From the NCBI RefSeq assembly GCF_025685655.1, contig NZ_JAGSYG010000001.1, forward strand, positions 1,488,001-1,552,000: a DNA stretch of 64,000 nt, read 5' to 3'. The first letter of the stretch is position 1; every line of letters starts with the position of its first letter. The stretch comes from Acidicapsa ligni (GTDB lineage: Bacteria; Acidobacteriota; Terriglobia; Terriglobales; Acidobacteriaceae). Positions 51,297 to 60,364 of the stretch are shown one piece after another. Under the pieces are notes generated by a model. That model made no database searches. It had not been told where the DNA came from and saw only the letters and a list, made by a program, of their open reading frames with translations. The translations under genes were made by a program, and so were the position numbers.

Positions 51297-52145
51297 ATGA
51301 ATAAGGTTCTTATCACGGGAGCAGGTACAGGCTTTGGGCATGAAGCCGCTATGCGGCTTGCAGTGAAGGGATTTCACGTAACCGCGACAGTCGAGATCTG
51401 GGCTCAGGTTCAGACATTGAAGCGGCAAGCAGCCGAACGCGGTGTCACCCTGCACGTCGAGAAACTCGATGTGACCAATGAGGGAGATCGCAAGAAAGCA
51501 CTCGGCTGGGATATCGAAATTCTTGTGAACAATGCTGGAGTTCTCGAAGGCGGTTCTGTCCTCGATATACCCGGCGAAAACATGCGTAATCAGTTCGAAG
51601 TAAACGTGATTGGCCCCCTGCTGTTGACCCAGGGAATCGCCAAGCAAATGGTGAAGCGCGGCACGGGACGCATCGTATGGGTTTCGTCGCGTGAGGGCCT
51701 GAACACGAACCCCTTCACCGGCATCTATTCCGCCTCCAAGCACGCAGTCGAAGCGATCGCCGAGACTATGAGCCTTGAGCTCCAGGAGTTCGGAATCGAA
51801 GTAGCCACGGTAAATCCCGGTCCCTTTCTCACTGGTTTCAACGACCGCGGATTCGAGACATGGAAGAGCTGGGAAGACGATCCCTCCGAACGGCTATTCG
51901 ATTATTCGAAGCTTGCTTTCCCACGTGCCCAGTTCAATCCAGAACCGGTCTACGTTACTCTCACCGCCGTCGCCGCAGGCGAGATCGATACGTACCGCAA
52001 TCTTGAGCCGAAATCGATGCTTGAAGAGACGAAGCATCTCATCGAGGCTCCCTGGAACAAGAAGATCAAGGACGGGCTCGGCACCCGGCCTGCCAGCTTG
52101 CAACATTCCTTCGAGATGAAGCCAGAAACTCCAATGCCTGAGTAG
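51297..52145 (+). CDS. short-chain dehydrogenase/reductase (282 aa)
   Basis: Classical SDR: VLITGAGTGFGHEAAMRLAVKG (cofactor motif TGxxxGxG), LVNNAG, catalytic YSASK (~142-146) after WVSS, and NPGPF. The enzyme reduces a carbonyl or oxidises an alcohol with NAD(P)H; the substrate is not predictable. The C-terminus (~215-282) is longer than the core fold. The ATG at 51297 follows AAGGAG; an upstream GTG-type extension to 51234 has no support. It sits between the cNMP flavoprotein and the acetolactate genes. Confidence 0.9.
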   Translation: MNKVLITGAGTGFGHEAAMRLAVKGFHVTATVEIWAQVQTLKRQAAERGVTLHVEKLDVTNEGDRKKALGWDIEILVNNAGVLEGGSVLDIPGENMRNQFEVNVIGPLLLTQGIAKQMVKRGTGRIVWVSSREGLNTNPFTGIYSASKHAVEAIAETMSLELQEFGIEVATVNPGPFLTGFNDRGFETWKSWEDDPSERLFDYSKLAFPRAQFNPEPVYVTLTAVAAGEIDTYRNLEPKSMLEETKHLIEAPWNKKIKDGLGTRPASLQHSFEMKPETPMPE

Positions 52146-52233
52146 TCCAGAGGCTCGTAATACCCAGGCGTAAACTCAAGGGAAGCGATGCAGAGCGTCT
52201 TAACGCTCAACGAATGAAGTGATAGCCTCCGAC

Positions 52234-52282
52234 TCGTCCAATGCGTTTGGGGCCGTAAACAAGCGGCCTCAAACGCGGACGA
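52234..52282 (+). terminator. strong hairpin between SDR and alsD-like genes
   Basis: GCGTTTGGGGCCG (52243-52255) pairs with CGGCCTCAAACGC (52264-52276) over 13 bp with one G-U wobble; an outer stem TCGTCC/GGACGA continues it after a 3-base bulge. It is 89 bp after the SDR stop and 55 bp before the alsD start. There is no T-run, so it may be either a terminator of the SDR gene or a leader structure of the alsD-alsS operon. Confidence 0.55.
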
Positions 52283-52336
52283 ATCAAGCGTAAATGCTGT
52301 GTTGGAGCAGCATGTGTTGGAACAGCGGTGGTGCTT

Positions 52337-53182
52337 ATGGCGACGTTATCGTGTGACATTCCAGAATCCTTATCCTGGGCGTTAGAGCAGCGATTCCAGG
52401 CGACTCGAGAAGACACCTCCACCTTCGTCTCGCGTGTCCTGCTTCGGGCTTTAAGTAAGCCTGTGCATACGCTTTTCCAGGTCTCCACTTCGAGAGCTCT
52501 GGTTCAGGGTGTGTACCAGGAAGCGGTCTCGAGTACGCGCCTTCTGGGCCATGGAGATTTCGGCCTTGGCACCTTCGATGAACTCGATGGCGAGATGGTC
52601 GTTCTCGACGGTATCGTCTACCAGGTGCGCAGTGATGGAACAGTGCATCATATCGATGGAGATGTAGGCACTCCCTTCGCAACGGTTCTATTCTTCTCTC
52701 CTGGTGAAGACGTTCAACTGCAAAGTCTGGAGAGCTTCGCAGCCCTTTGCGCTGTCTGTGACCAGCATCGTGCCTCGCAGAATATCTTCTACGCCTTCCG
52801 CGTAGACGGAGTGTTCAGCCATGTGCACACGCGTGCCATGCACAAACAACAGAGCGGAGTCTCGCTCAAGACTGCAGCCGGAAGGCAGCCCGAGTTCCAC
52901 TTCAACGACATTGAGGGAACACTCGTTGGATTCTGGTCGCCGCAGTATGTTGGTTCCGTTGACATCCCTGGCTATCACTTCCACTTCCTTTCAAAAGACC
53001 GCACCAAAGGAGGGCACGTTCTGGAATGCGCAGGAGCCGACATTCGCTTGCAGATCGAGATCGTCAAGGAATTTCATCTTTCCTTACCGGACACCGAAGA
53101 GTTCCTTCAGGCAGACCTAACTGTAGACCTTTCAAAAGACCTCAGCGCAGCTGAGGGAAACCACTCAGAGAGGAAATCATGA
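52337..53182 (+). CDS. alsD: acetolactate decarboxylase with N-terminal RHH-like extension (281 aa)
   Basis: Decarboxylates (S)-2-acetolactate to (R)-acetoin. The decarboxylase core runs from about residue 45: HTLFQVSTSRALVQGVY, GDFGLGTFDELDGEMVVLDG, GTLVGFWSPQYVGSVDIPGYHFHFLSKDRTKGGHVLE, where the three histidines bind the zinc. The first ~42 residues (CDIPESLSWALEQRFQATREDTSTFVSRVLLRAL) are extra compared with the Bacillus enzyme and look like a ribbon-helix-helix or related small helical unit: a possible DNA- or protein-contact module. The start is probably ATG 52337, though a GTG at 52328 is in frame. The stop overlaps the start of alsS (ATGA). Confidence 0.9.
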   Translation: MATLSCDIPESLSWALEQRFQATREDTSTFVSRVLLRALSKPVHTLFQVSTSRALVQGVYQEAVSSTRLLGHGDFGLGTFDELDGEMVVLDGIVYQVRSDGTVHHIDGDVGTPFATVLFFSPGEDVQLQSLESFAALCAVCDQHRASQNIFYAFRVDGVFSHVHTRAMHKQQSGVSLKTAAGRQPEFHFNDIEGTLVGFWSPQYVGSVDIPGYHFHFLSKDRTKGGHVLECAGADIRLQIEIVKEFHLSLPDTEEFLQADLTVDLSKDLSAAEGNHSERKS

Positions 53183-54861
53183 GTCAGGATAGTGCCATAT
53201 CCAAAAAGCCAAAGAGTGGCGCAGAAGTAGTTGTAGAAGCTCTCGAACGCCGCAATGTCAGGTGGGCATTTGGAGTTCCCGGCGCAAAGATCGACAGCGT
53301 CTTCAATGCACTCAAGGATTCGTCGATTCAGACTGTAGTATGTCGTCACGAGCAGAATGCAGCATTCATTGCCGGCGGCATCGGCCGTATGACAGGCAAG
53401 GCAGGAGTCGCGATTGCGACCTCAGGGCCAGGCAGCTCAAACCTTGTAACCGGATTGGCCACAGCCAACACGGAAGGGGACCCGGTTGTCGCACTCGCCG
53501 GAGCGGTCGCTCTGGAAGACAGGTTGAAAAAGATTCATCAGACCTTGGACTCAGTGAGCCTCTGCAGGCCGGTCACAAAGTACAGTGTCGAGGTGGACTC
53601 TCCCTCAGCCGTTGCCGAAGTCATGGAGAATGCATTTCGCGCCGCTGAAGCAGAACGTCCCGGAGCAGCGTTTGTCAGCTTGCCTATCGACGTGATGGGC
53701 GCGCCTGCTGCATGTGAAGCAATTGAACCGTGCGAGATTCCAACGCTTGGCGCAGCCGATGTCGAGTCGATCGCTGAGGCCGCGAGGCTCATCAATAAAG
53801 CACAAAGGCCAATCGTGTTATTAGGAATGCTCGCTGGCAGGCCGGAAAATATCGAGGCCGTTCGACGTCTGCTCGACGATGGCAAGCTTCCGGTCGTAGG
53901 AACATTTCAAGCCGCAGGAGCAGTCTCGCTAACGGAGTATCCAAGCTTCGCAGGGCGTGTCTGGCAAACCAATAATATGCCCGGTGATCAAGCGTTGGCC
54001 GCTGCAGATCTCGTTGTCACAATCGGCTACGATCCTGTCGAATACTGGCCATCCATCTGGAATCGCGGGAATAAACGGACCATCATCCATATCGATTCAG
54101 GAAGGGCAGACATCGATAACAGCTATCGTCCATCTGTGGAGTTGATCGGCGGTATCGGACCAACCGTTGCAGCGTTAGCGAACATCGTCATGCACAGCGG
54201 ACCCGATACCGTGATGAGCAAACTTCTGAAGGAAATAGTTCAGCAACGAGAAGAGGCAGCCCGCATCGCTGCGGCCAAGGGCGGTACGCCGATTCATCCT
54301 TTGCGCCTTGTCTCAGGACTTCAATCCCTTCTCTCTCCGGACATGACGCTTTGTCTCGATATGGGCTCGTTTCACCTGTGGATAGCGCGTAATCTGCATA
54401 GCTTTCGTGCCCGGCAAGTACTCATCACCAATGGACAACAAACATTAGGCGTCGCACTTCCCTGGGCAATCGCCGCGACACTTGTGCGTCCGGCCGACAA
54501 GGTCATATCGATATCGGGCGATGGTGGATTTTTATTCTCTGCAATGGAACTTGAGACGGCCGTTCGTCTAAAGTCAAACCTGGTGCACATGGTCTGGATC
54601 GATGGCACTTACGATATGGTGGCCACCCAGGAACGGGAGAAATATGGGCGGGCCTCCGGCATTGAGTTTGGCCCCGTCGATCCAGTGAAGTACGCGGAAG
54701 CTTTTGGGGCAAAGGGAATGATGATCAAGTCTCCAGACGAGATCGGTCCGGTGATGAAGCGAGCCCTCGACGCGCAAGGGCCCGTGATCATTGGCGTTCA
54801 CGTTGACTACAGCGACAATCACCTGCTCTTTGATAACGTCGATACACGGGCGATTCACTAA
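53179..54861 (+). CDS. alsS: acetolactate synthase, catabolic type (560 aa)
   Basis: Thiamine-diphosphate enzyme joining two pyruvates to 2-acetolactate. TPP residues: the catalytic Glu in VVCRHEQNAAFIAGG (~53), and GDGGFLFSAMELETAVRLKSNLVHMVWID (~449). The absence of a regulatory-subunit gene and the coupling to acetolactate decarboxylase (ATGA overlap) support the catabolic AlsS/BudB role in acetoin formation rather than branched-chain amino acid synthesis. Length 560 is typical. With alsD it drains excess pyruvate to neutral acetoin. Confidence 0.93.
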   Translation: MSQDSAISKKPKSGAEVVVEALERRNVRWAFGVPGAKIDSVFNALKDSSIQTVVCRHEQNAAFIAGGIGRMTGKAGVAIATSGPGSSNLVTGLATANTEGDPVVALAGAVALEDRLKKIHQTLDSVSLCRPVTKYSVEVDSPSAVAEVMENAFRAAEAERPGAAFVSLPIDVMGAPAACEAIEPCEIPTLGAADVESIAEAARLINKAQRPIVLLGMLAGRPENIEAVRRLLDDGKLPVVGTFQAAGAVSLTEYPSFAGRVWQTNNMPGDQALAAADLVVTIGYDPVEYWPSIWNRGNKRTIIHIDSGRADIDNSYRPSVELIGGIGPTVAALANIVMHSGPDTVMSKLLKEIVQQREEAARIAAAKGGTPIHPLRLVSGLQSLLSPDMTLCLDMGSFHLWIARNLHSFRARQVLITNGQQTLGVALPWAIAATLVRPADKVISISGDGGFLFSAMELETAVRLKSNLVHMVWIDGTYDMVATQEREKYGRASGIEFGPVDPVKYAEAFGAKGMMIKSPDEIGPVMKRALDAQGPVIIGVHVDYSDNHLLFDNVDTRAIH

Positions 54862-54926
54862 ACCTAGTAACGACAAGACTGTGACGGCAAAACCGTAACG
54901 ACACGGCAACACAAGGAGAATTCACC

Positions 54927-56414
54927 ATGGAGTCATTACAGCAGCCGGATGCGGTGCTCATCGGGGCAGGCATCATGAGCGTAACCCTGGCGTCGCTTCT
55001 CAAACGCCTCGATCCATCAATGGAGATTGTCATCTATGAGGTTTTGAGCTCTGAGGCGCAGGAAAGCTCGAATGCCTGGAACAACGCAGGCACGGGACAC
55101 GCGGCATTGTGCGAACTGAACTACACTCCCGAGGATGCCTCCGGGAACGTCGACATCTCAAAAGCGCTGACAGTCAACACGGAGTTCGATCTCTCTCGCC
55201 AGTTCTGGTCCTACCTCGTGGGAGAGGGTGCGATCAAAGATCCGCAAGCCTTCATCCACCCTGTGCCGCACTGTAGTTTTGTGCGCGGCGAAGACAACGT
55301 CGCTTTCCTGAAGCGTAGATACGCAGCGCTCACCGCCAATCCCTGCTACCAGGGCATGGAGTATTCCGAAGACAAGGCCACGCTAAGCGAGTGGTTCCCA
55401 CTGGTGATGGACGGGCGTGATCCAGCTGAAGCCGTTGCAGCTACAAGGATGCGTACTGGAACGGATGTCGACTACGGAGCATTGACAACTGTGCTGCTCG
55501 ATTCCCTCCGCGGCATGGAAGGCTTCTCGATCAAGTTCATGAATCGTGTGCAGAATCTCAAGCGTGCAGGCAAGCTCTGGAACGTCACCGTACGCGATGA
55601 GATGACAGGCGAAACGGATGAGATCGAAACAAAATTCGTCTTCATCGGCGCAGGCGGCGGCTCTTTAAATCTCCTGCAAAAATCAGGCATCCCGGAAGGC
55701 GACGGATACGCAGGCTTCCCCGTAAGCGGCATCTGGCTGCGTTGCGATAACACCGAGGTTTCCGCAAGACACGACGCAAAGGTCTACGGCAAAGCGTCTG
55801 TTGGATCGCCGCCGATGTCGGTTCCTCATCTTGATACCCGTCATGTGGACGGAAAGGTATCCATTCTTTTCGGACCCTATGCCGGCTTCTCTACGAAGTT
55901 TCTCAAGCATGGATCGTACCTCGATATGTTCGGATCAATCGATCCAGGCAATCTACTGCCCCTGCTTGCCGTGGGCAAAGATAACGTCGCCCTCACCGAG
56001 TATCTTGTTGGCCAGGTATTGGAGTCAGACGAAGAACGATTCGCCGCATTGAGGGAGTTCTATCCCCATGTAGACGAAAAGGACTGGCGTCTTGAAGTAG
56101 CCGGCCAGCGCGTGCAAATCATCAAGAAGGACCCCATTCACGGTGGCATCCTTCAGTTCGGTACCGAGATTGTCAGCGCGGAAGACCAGTCGCTGGCCGC
56201 GATGCTCGGCGCGTCTCCTGGAGCATCCACATCGGTCGCGATCATGCTCGAAGTTATCGAACGCTGTTTCTCAAGCAAGCTTGATCACGGCGGCTGGATT
56301 GACAAGCTGCGCAAGATGATCCCGTCCTACGGTGAGTCGCTCATCACTAACATCGAGCTTTGCAGGAAGGTGAGAGAAGATACCGCAGCAGCTCTCAACA
56401 TCGTGAACCTGTAA
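54927..56414 (+). CDS. mqo: malate:quinone oxidoreductase (495 aa)
   Basis: FAD-dependent peripheral membrane enzyme that oxidises malate to oxaloacetate and passes the electrons to quinone. Motifs are [21 protein letters not shown] (FAD binding), [65 protein letters not shown]. The size of 495 residues is standard. Start after AAGGAG. The upstream acetolactate genes and downstream cupin and fumC are on the same strand; with fumC it makes the fumarate-malate-oxaloacetate branch of the TCA cycle. Confidence 0.95.
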   Translation: MESLQQPDAVLIGAGIMSVTLASLLKRLDPSMEIVIYEVLSSEAQESSNAWNNAGTGHAALCELNYTPEDASGNVDISKALTVNTEFDLSRQFWSYLVGEGAIKDPQAFIHPVPHCSFVRGEDNVAFLKRRYAALTANPCYQGMEYSEDKATLSEWFPLVMDGRDPAEAVAATRMRTGTDVDYGALTTVLLDSLRGMEGFSIKFMNRVQNLKRAGKLWNVTVRDEMTGETDEIETKFVFIGAGGGSLNLLQKSGIPEGDGYAGFPVSGIWLRCDNTEVSARHDAKVYGKASVGSPPMSVPHLDTRHVDGKVSILFGPYAGFSTKFLKHGSYLDMFGSIDPGNLLPLLAVGKDNVALTEYLVGQVLESDEERFAALREFYPHVDEKDWRLEVAGQRVQIIKKDPIHGGILQFGTEIVSAEDQSLAAMLGASPGASTSVAIMLEVIERCFSSKLDHGGWIDKLRKMIPSYGESLITNIELCRKVREDTAAALNIVNL

Positions 56415-56424
56415 GGCCATCCAG

Positions 56425-56452
56425 CTCAGGCGGCGAACACTGACCGCCTGAG
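56425..56452 (+). terminator. terminator-like hairpin after mqo
   Basis: CTCAGGCGG and CCGCCTGAG form a perfect 9-bp stem with a 10-base loop, followed by TTTCTACG. A 15-bp near-tandem repeat (GAGTTTCTACGCATC / GAGTTTCTACATATC) follows directly. Confidence 0.6.
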
Positions 56453-56490
56453 TTTCTACGCATCGAGTTTCTACATATCGAAGGAGGAAT

Positions 56491-56847
56491 ATGATCCGCG
56501 CATATCGTCTATATACCGGCCCTGATGGCGACTCGCATGTGACCGTGGGCTCAGTCCATACGGACGTACTGGTGAACGCCACGTCCATCCATTTCAAAGA
56601 GACCGCTGCACACTCCAACTACGATTGGCACAATGATCCCGTGCCGCAGTATGTTCTTACACTGAGCGGCATCCTGGAGTTCACGACCAAGGGCGGTGAG
56701 ACGTTCATCCTCGAACCTGGTGACGTTCTCCTCGCCGAAGACCACACTGGCACCGGACACAAATGGAAATTGCTCAACGATGATCCCTGGCGTCGCGCCT
56801 ACGTCATCTTCCAGACAGGGGCCGACACCCAGTTCATTGCGGACTGA
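56491..56847 (+). CDS. cupin-domain protein (118 aa)
   Basis: Small single-domain cupin: HNDPVPQYVLTLSGILEFTTKGGETFILEPGDVLLAEDHTGTGHKW, with conserved metal-binding positions His in the first motif (around residue 50) and His in GTGHKW. Such proteins bind a metal and a small ligand, and include dioxygenases, isomerases and sensors; nothing here picks one. Start after GAAGGAGG. It lies between mqo and fumC, spaced about 75-115 bp from each. Confidence 0.8.
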   Translation: MIRAYRLYTGPDGDSHVTVGSVHTDVLVNATSIHFKETAAHSNYDWHNDPVPQYVLTLSGILEFTTKGGETFILEPGDVLLAEDHTGTGHKWKLLNDDPWRRAYVIFQTGADTQFIAD

Positions 56848-56964
56848 TTTCGGAGAAGCATCTGCGAGTGGTGAGGGGCCGAAGAGATCCCTCGCCGCCC
56901 GAATCTTTCCTGGCATCGATGCTCATCGCATCAACGCAATCTCTGCACAGCAAGGAGCTCTGCA

Positions 56965-58461
56965 ATGTCACACGTAGAAGATACGCAACTCAAAGATGCC
57001 AGCTACACACCAGGCACACTTCTGGATAATGGCCGCTGGCGAATCGAATTCGATTCCATGGGGCAGGTAAAGGTTCCGGCAGATCGCCTATGGGGCGCCC
57101 AGACCCAACGATCGCTCATCCATTTCTCCATTGGCAACGACCGCATGCCGATTGAGGTCTACCATGCCTACGGTCTCGTCAAAAAGGCAGCAGCAATAGT
57201 CAATGAGCGCCTCGGACATCTGCCTAAGGATAAGGCCGAGCTTATTCTCAAGAGTGCCGATGAAGTTATCGCCGGCAAGCTCGATGAGAACTTCCCGCTG
57301 TATGTGTGGCAGACCGGCAGCGGCACACAGAGCAACATGAACGTGAACGAAGTGATCTCAAACCGCTGTATCCAAATGGTGGGCGGCATCATCGGATCGC
57401 AGGCGCCGGTGCATCCAAACGATCATGTAAACATGTCGCAAAGCTCGAACGACTCGTTCCCGACAGCCATGCATATTGCTGCGGTCAAAGAAATCAAAGA
57501 GAGCCTGCTTCCGAAAGTTCAATCTCTCGAAGCAGCAATCGCAGCGAAAGCTCGTGAATGGCAGAAGGTTGTCAAAATCGGACGCACCCACCTCGAAGAC
57601 GCGGTGCCACTAACCGTCGGGCAGGAATGGTCAGGCTATGCCATGCAGATCCACAACGCGCTCGCTCGTGTTGAAGCATCTCTCGATGGCATGTATCAGC
57701 TCGCAGCAGGTGGAACCGCCGTCGGAACCGGACTCAACGCACCCAAGGAGTTTGGACCGGAGATAGCGCAGACCATTGCAGAATTGACCGGCTACCCATT
57801 CGTCACAGCTCAGAATAAATTTGAAGCGCAAGGTTCGCTGGACGCAATCGTTGCAGCCCATGCAGCGCTGCGTGGGTTAGCCGTAGCATTGATGAAGATA
57901 GCGAATGACATGCGCTGGCTCGCCTCCGGCCCACGCTGCGGCATCGGTGAACTGGACCTGCCGGAAAACGAACCCGGCTCCTCCATCATGCCCGGCAAGG
58001 TCAATCCGACCCAGTGCGAAGCCATTGTCATGATCTGCATCCAGGTTATAGGAGATGACACGGCCGTAGCCTTCGCCGGATCGCAAGGCAACTTCGAACT
58101 CAATGCGATGCGCCCGATCATCATCAACAACTTCCTGCACTCGGCGCGCATCCTGGCGGACGGATGCGAAAAGTTCTTAACCTATTCCGTTCAGGGCACA
58201 CAGGTAAACGAAAAGAAGATTTCCGAATATCTGCGCAACTCATTGATGCTCGTCACAGCATTGAGCCCTGTTATCGGCTATGACAATGCTTCAAAGATTG
58301 CACACACAGCGCACCACGATGGCAGCACCTTGCGTGAAGCCGCTATCAAAACCAAACTCATCGATGAAGCGACCTTCGATAAGGTAGTCAACCCGGAAGC
58401 AATGGTCGGTGACTTGACTCTGAGTCTTCCTGAAGACCAGCCAGCGCCGACCCGGAAATAG
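56965..58461 (+). CDS. fumC: class II fumarate hydratase, copy 2 (498 aa)
   Basis: Fumarase C, close paralogue of the one at 7598. The N-terminus shows the same extension, ending GRWRIEFDSMGQVKVPADRLWGAQTQRSLIHFSIGNDRMPIEVYHAYGL. Then come GSGTQSNMNVNEV, HPNDHVNMSQSSND, GRTHLEDAVP, and GSSIMPGKVNPTQCEA, all active-site motifs intact. A 17-residue longer total than copy 1 is due to both ends. Start after AAGGAG. It follows mqo and the cupin on the same strand, so it is the copy more clearly tied to malate oxidation. Confidence 0.95.
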   Translation: MSHVEDTQLKDASYTPGTLLDNGRWRIEFDSMGQVKVPADRLWGAQTQRSLIHFSIGNDRMPIEVYHAYGLVKKAAAIVNERLGHLPKDKAELILKSADEVIAGKLDENFPLYVWQTGSGTQSNMNVNEVISNRCIQMVGGIIGSQAPVHPNDHVNMSQSSNDSFPTAMHIAAVKEIKESLLPKVQSLEAAIAAKAREWQKVVKIGRTHLEDAVPLTVGQEWSGYAMQIHNALARVEASLDGMYQLAAGGTAVGTGLNAPKEFGPEIAQTIAELTGYPFVTAQNKFEAQGSLDAIVAAHAALRGLAVALMKIANDMRWLASGPRCGIGELDLPENEPGSSIMPGKVNPTQCEAIVMICIQVIGDDTAVAFAGSQGNFELNAMRPIIINNFLHSARILADGCEKFLTYSVQGTQVNEKKISEYLRNSLMLVTALSPVIGYDNASKIAHTAHHDGSTLREAAIKTKLIDEATFDKVVNPEAMVGDLTLSLPEDQPAPTRK

Positions 58462-58513
58462 GACTAATCGAATCGATGATTGAGCGGCTCGAACGAGTTT
58501 GCAAAGGTGACCA

Positions 58514-59170
58514 ATGAAAGTATTCATCCTTGGAATAACAGGAAGAACCGGCAACCGCATCGCGCAGCTCCTCATCAGCCAGGGGCATGCAGTCTCGGGC
58601 CTGTATCGCCGTGCGAGCGACGTTTCCAGGCTACAGGATATGGGAATTCATGCAGTCTCAGGCGATATTGCTACCATCCGTGAGCATGACTTAGCCAAGG
58701 CGATTGCAGGCACGGATGTCCTCGTTTTCACCGCAGGCGCGGGAGAGCAGGATGACGAGTCCATGATCGATGCAGTGGACTATGGCGGCGTAAAGAAGTC
58801 CGTAGCCGCTCTGCGCCTGGCTGGGCTATCTCGGCTGCTTCTGGTCTCAGTGTTTCCCGAGGCTGCGCGCGAAAAATGCTTTGGAGGCTCCTTCGAACAC
58901 TATATGTCCGCCAAGAAGAAGGCAGACGTCGAGGTAGCGAACAGCGGCTTGGACTGGGTCATTCTTCGACCGTCGTCCCTCAAGGACGATCCTGGAACCG
59001 GACGTGTAAGTCTCGGGCTTGCCAACTTCCACACCGAGATCACGAGAGACGATCTTGCTTCGACCGTGGTTGCACTACTCAACACTCCACGAATAACGAA
59101 GAAGATCCTCGAATTGACCGAAGGAGATGATCCAATCGCGAGCGCGGTGTCAGCGATTCAGCTTGCCTGA
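58514..59170 (+). CDS. NAD(P)-binding protein, NmrA/YwnB-like atypical SDR (218 aa)
   Basis: Rossmann-fold protein that opens VFILGITGRTGNRIAQLLISQGHAVSGLYR (GxxGxxG NAD(P) motif), with VFTAGAGEQ and VDYGGVKKSVAALRLAGLSRLLLVS in the middle. At YMSAKKKAD the tyrosine is part of a Y-x-x-x-K-like motif, and ILRPSSLKDDPGTG closes the core. Atypical SDRs of this size include flavin or biliverdin reductases and redox sensors (YwnB, YhfK). Start after AAAGGTG. Last gene of the plus-strand run; converges with the kinase at 59210. Confidence 0.82.
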   Translation: MKVFILGITGRTGNRIAQLLISQGHAVSGLYRRASDVSRLQDMGIHAVSGDIATIREHDLAKAIAGTDVLVFTAGAGEQDDESMIDAVDYGGVKKSVAALRLAGLSRLLLVSVFPEAAREKCFGGSFEHYMSAKKKADVEVANSGLDWVILRPSSLKDDPGTGRVSLGLANFHTEITRDDLASTVVALLNTPRITKKILELTEGDDPIASAVSAIQLA

Positions 59171-59209
59171 TCTCCACGCATAGCAAATACGCAGTGTTCA
59201 AGCGGTCAT

Positions 59210-60076
59210 TCAACCGCAAATCTTTAAATCCACCCCGAATGTCTCTGACACGATTTCAGCTTCTAGTGAGAATCTCGGAAGACGCAAAACAAAAATAGTC
59301 TTTCCTGGTGAGGACTCCTTCAGATGCAGGTACCCTCCGTGCTCAAACGCGGCTTGTTCTGTGATTGACAGGCCGAGCCCCACGCCGCCTGCTTTATCCG
59401 CGCTTACAAACGGTTGGAAGAGTCGGTTGCGCACAGACGCAGGAACACCGCAGCCATTGTCCTCAACCTGGATGTCGATGAAATGTTCATTGTGACTAAG
59501 GGCGACTTCAACTCTTCTTGGTAAAGGACAGTGTTTCAATGCCTGGCATGCATTGAGAGCCAGGTTATATACAGCAGTGCTAAGTTTCGGACCGTCAACT
59601 TTAATGTCAACGGACGGACCATCAGCGATCAGCAGTTCAATACCTTGTGCATCCGGGTGCGATCGAACAGAGCAGAGTGAACGTTCGATCAGCAAATTGA
59701 GTGAAGACAACTGCAGGTGCAAAGACTTTCCTGTTCGAGCAGCAAGAAGATAAGAATCCAACAAGTCGGTCATATTGCGGATCGCGCTTTGCACATCTTC
59801 AAGCAGTTCCTGGCGGTCCGTCGGACAGATCGTCGGATCGCTCATAAACTCAACGTTGCAGTAGATGCCAGCCAAATGATGGCGAAAATCGTGGGAAATG
59901 AAAGCAAGCAAATGTGAGCTTTGGATTGATCGCTCAAACTCCAAGGATTCACCATTCGGAATATTGATCTCCTCGGCTGGTTCGCTGCTTATCTGACGAA
60001 TCCTTGGCATACTGATCTCACGATTGTGGCGAAGCACAGTCCGGTTCCGTCTTTCCCGCGTTTGAACACTTGGCAT
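59210..60076 (-). CDS. soluble sensor histidine kinase (288 aa)
   Basis: Short kinase with no membrane helix and no recognised sensor domain. The phospho-acceptor region is HLLAFISHDFRHHLAGI (H near residue 62), helices of dimerisation follow, then an HATPase domain: N-box TAVYNLALNACQAL, D-box VEDNGCGVP, GVGLGLSITEQAAFEHGG. The ATG follows GGAGG. The output partner is not adjacent in the same operon; the NarL regulator at 61446 on the same strand, two genes upstream, is a candidate. Cytoplasmic. Confidence 0.88.
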   Translation of the reverse strand: MPSVQTRERRNRTVLRHNREISMPRIRQISSEPAEEINIPNGESLEFERSIQSSHLLAFISHDFRHHLAGIYCNVEFMSDPTICPTDRQELLEDVQSAIRNMTDLLDSYLLAARTGKSLHLQLSSLNLLIERSLCSVRSHPDAQGIELLIADGPSVDIKVDGPKLSTAVYNLALNACQALKHCPLPRRVEVALSHNEHFIDIQVEDNGCGVPASVRNRLFQPFVSADKAGGVGLGLSITEQAAFEHGGYLHLKESSPGKTIFVLRLPRFSLEAEIVSETFGVDLKICG

Positions 60077-60364
60077 GATGCCTCCATTGTTCTTAGAGAT
60101 AGAACCACTGAGTACTTTAATGACCGGCTATTGGTGCAGTTTTGGGTATCAGCAAGACATCCTGCGAGAGTTACACGACTTGCACCTTTTAACCTCAGCG
60201 CTCTTGTCGAACTTCATCCGCTCTCTCTTTGTTCACAATTCACAGCGAAAGAGAACGCCGAAGATTATGCAGCCCGTATCGCACATGGTCGAAAATCCAT
60301 GCTCCGATAACACGCCTCTGCTTTCGGGCAGCCGAAAGACACTTATTGCCAGTTTCGTCGAGCA

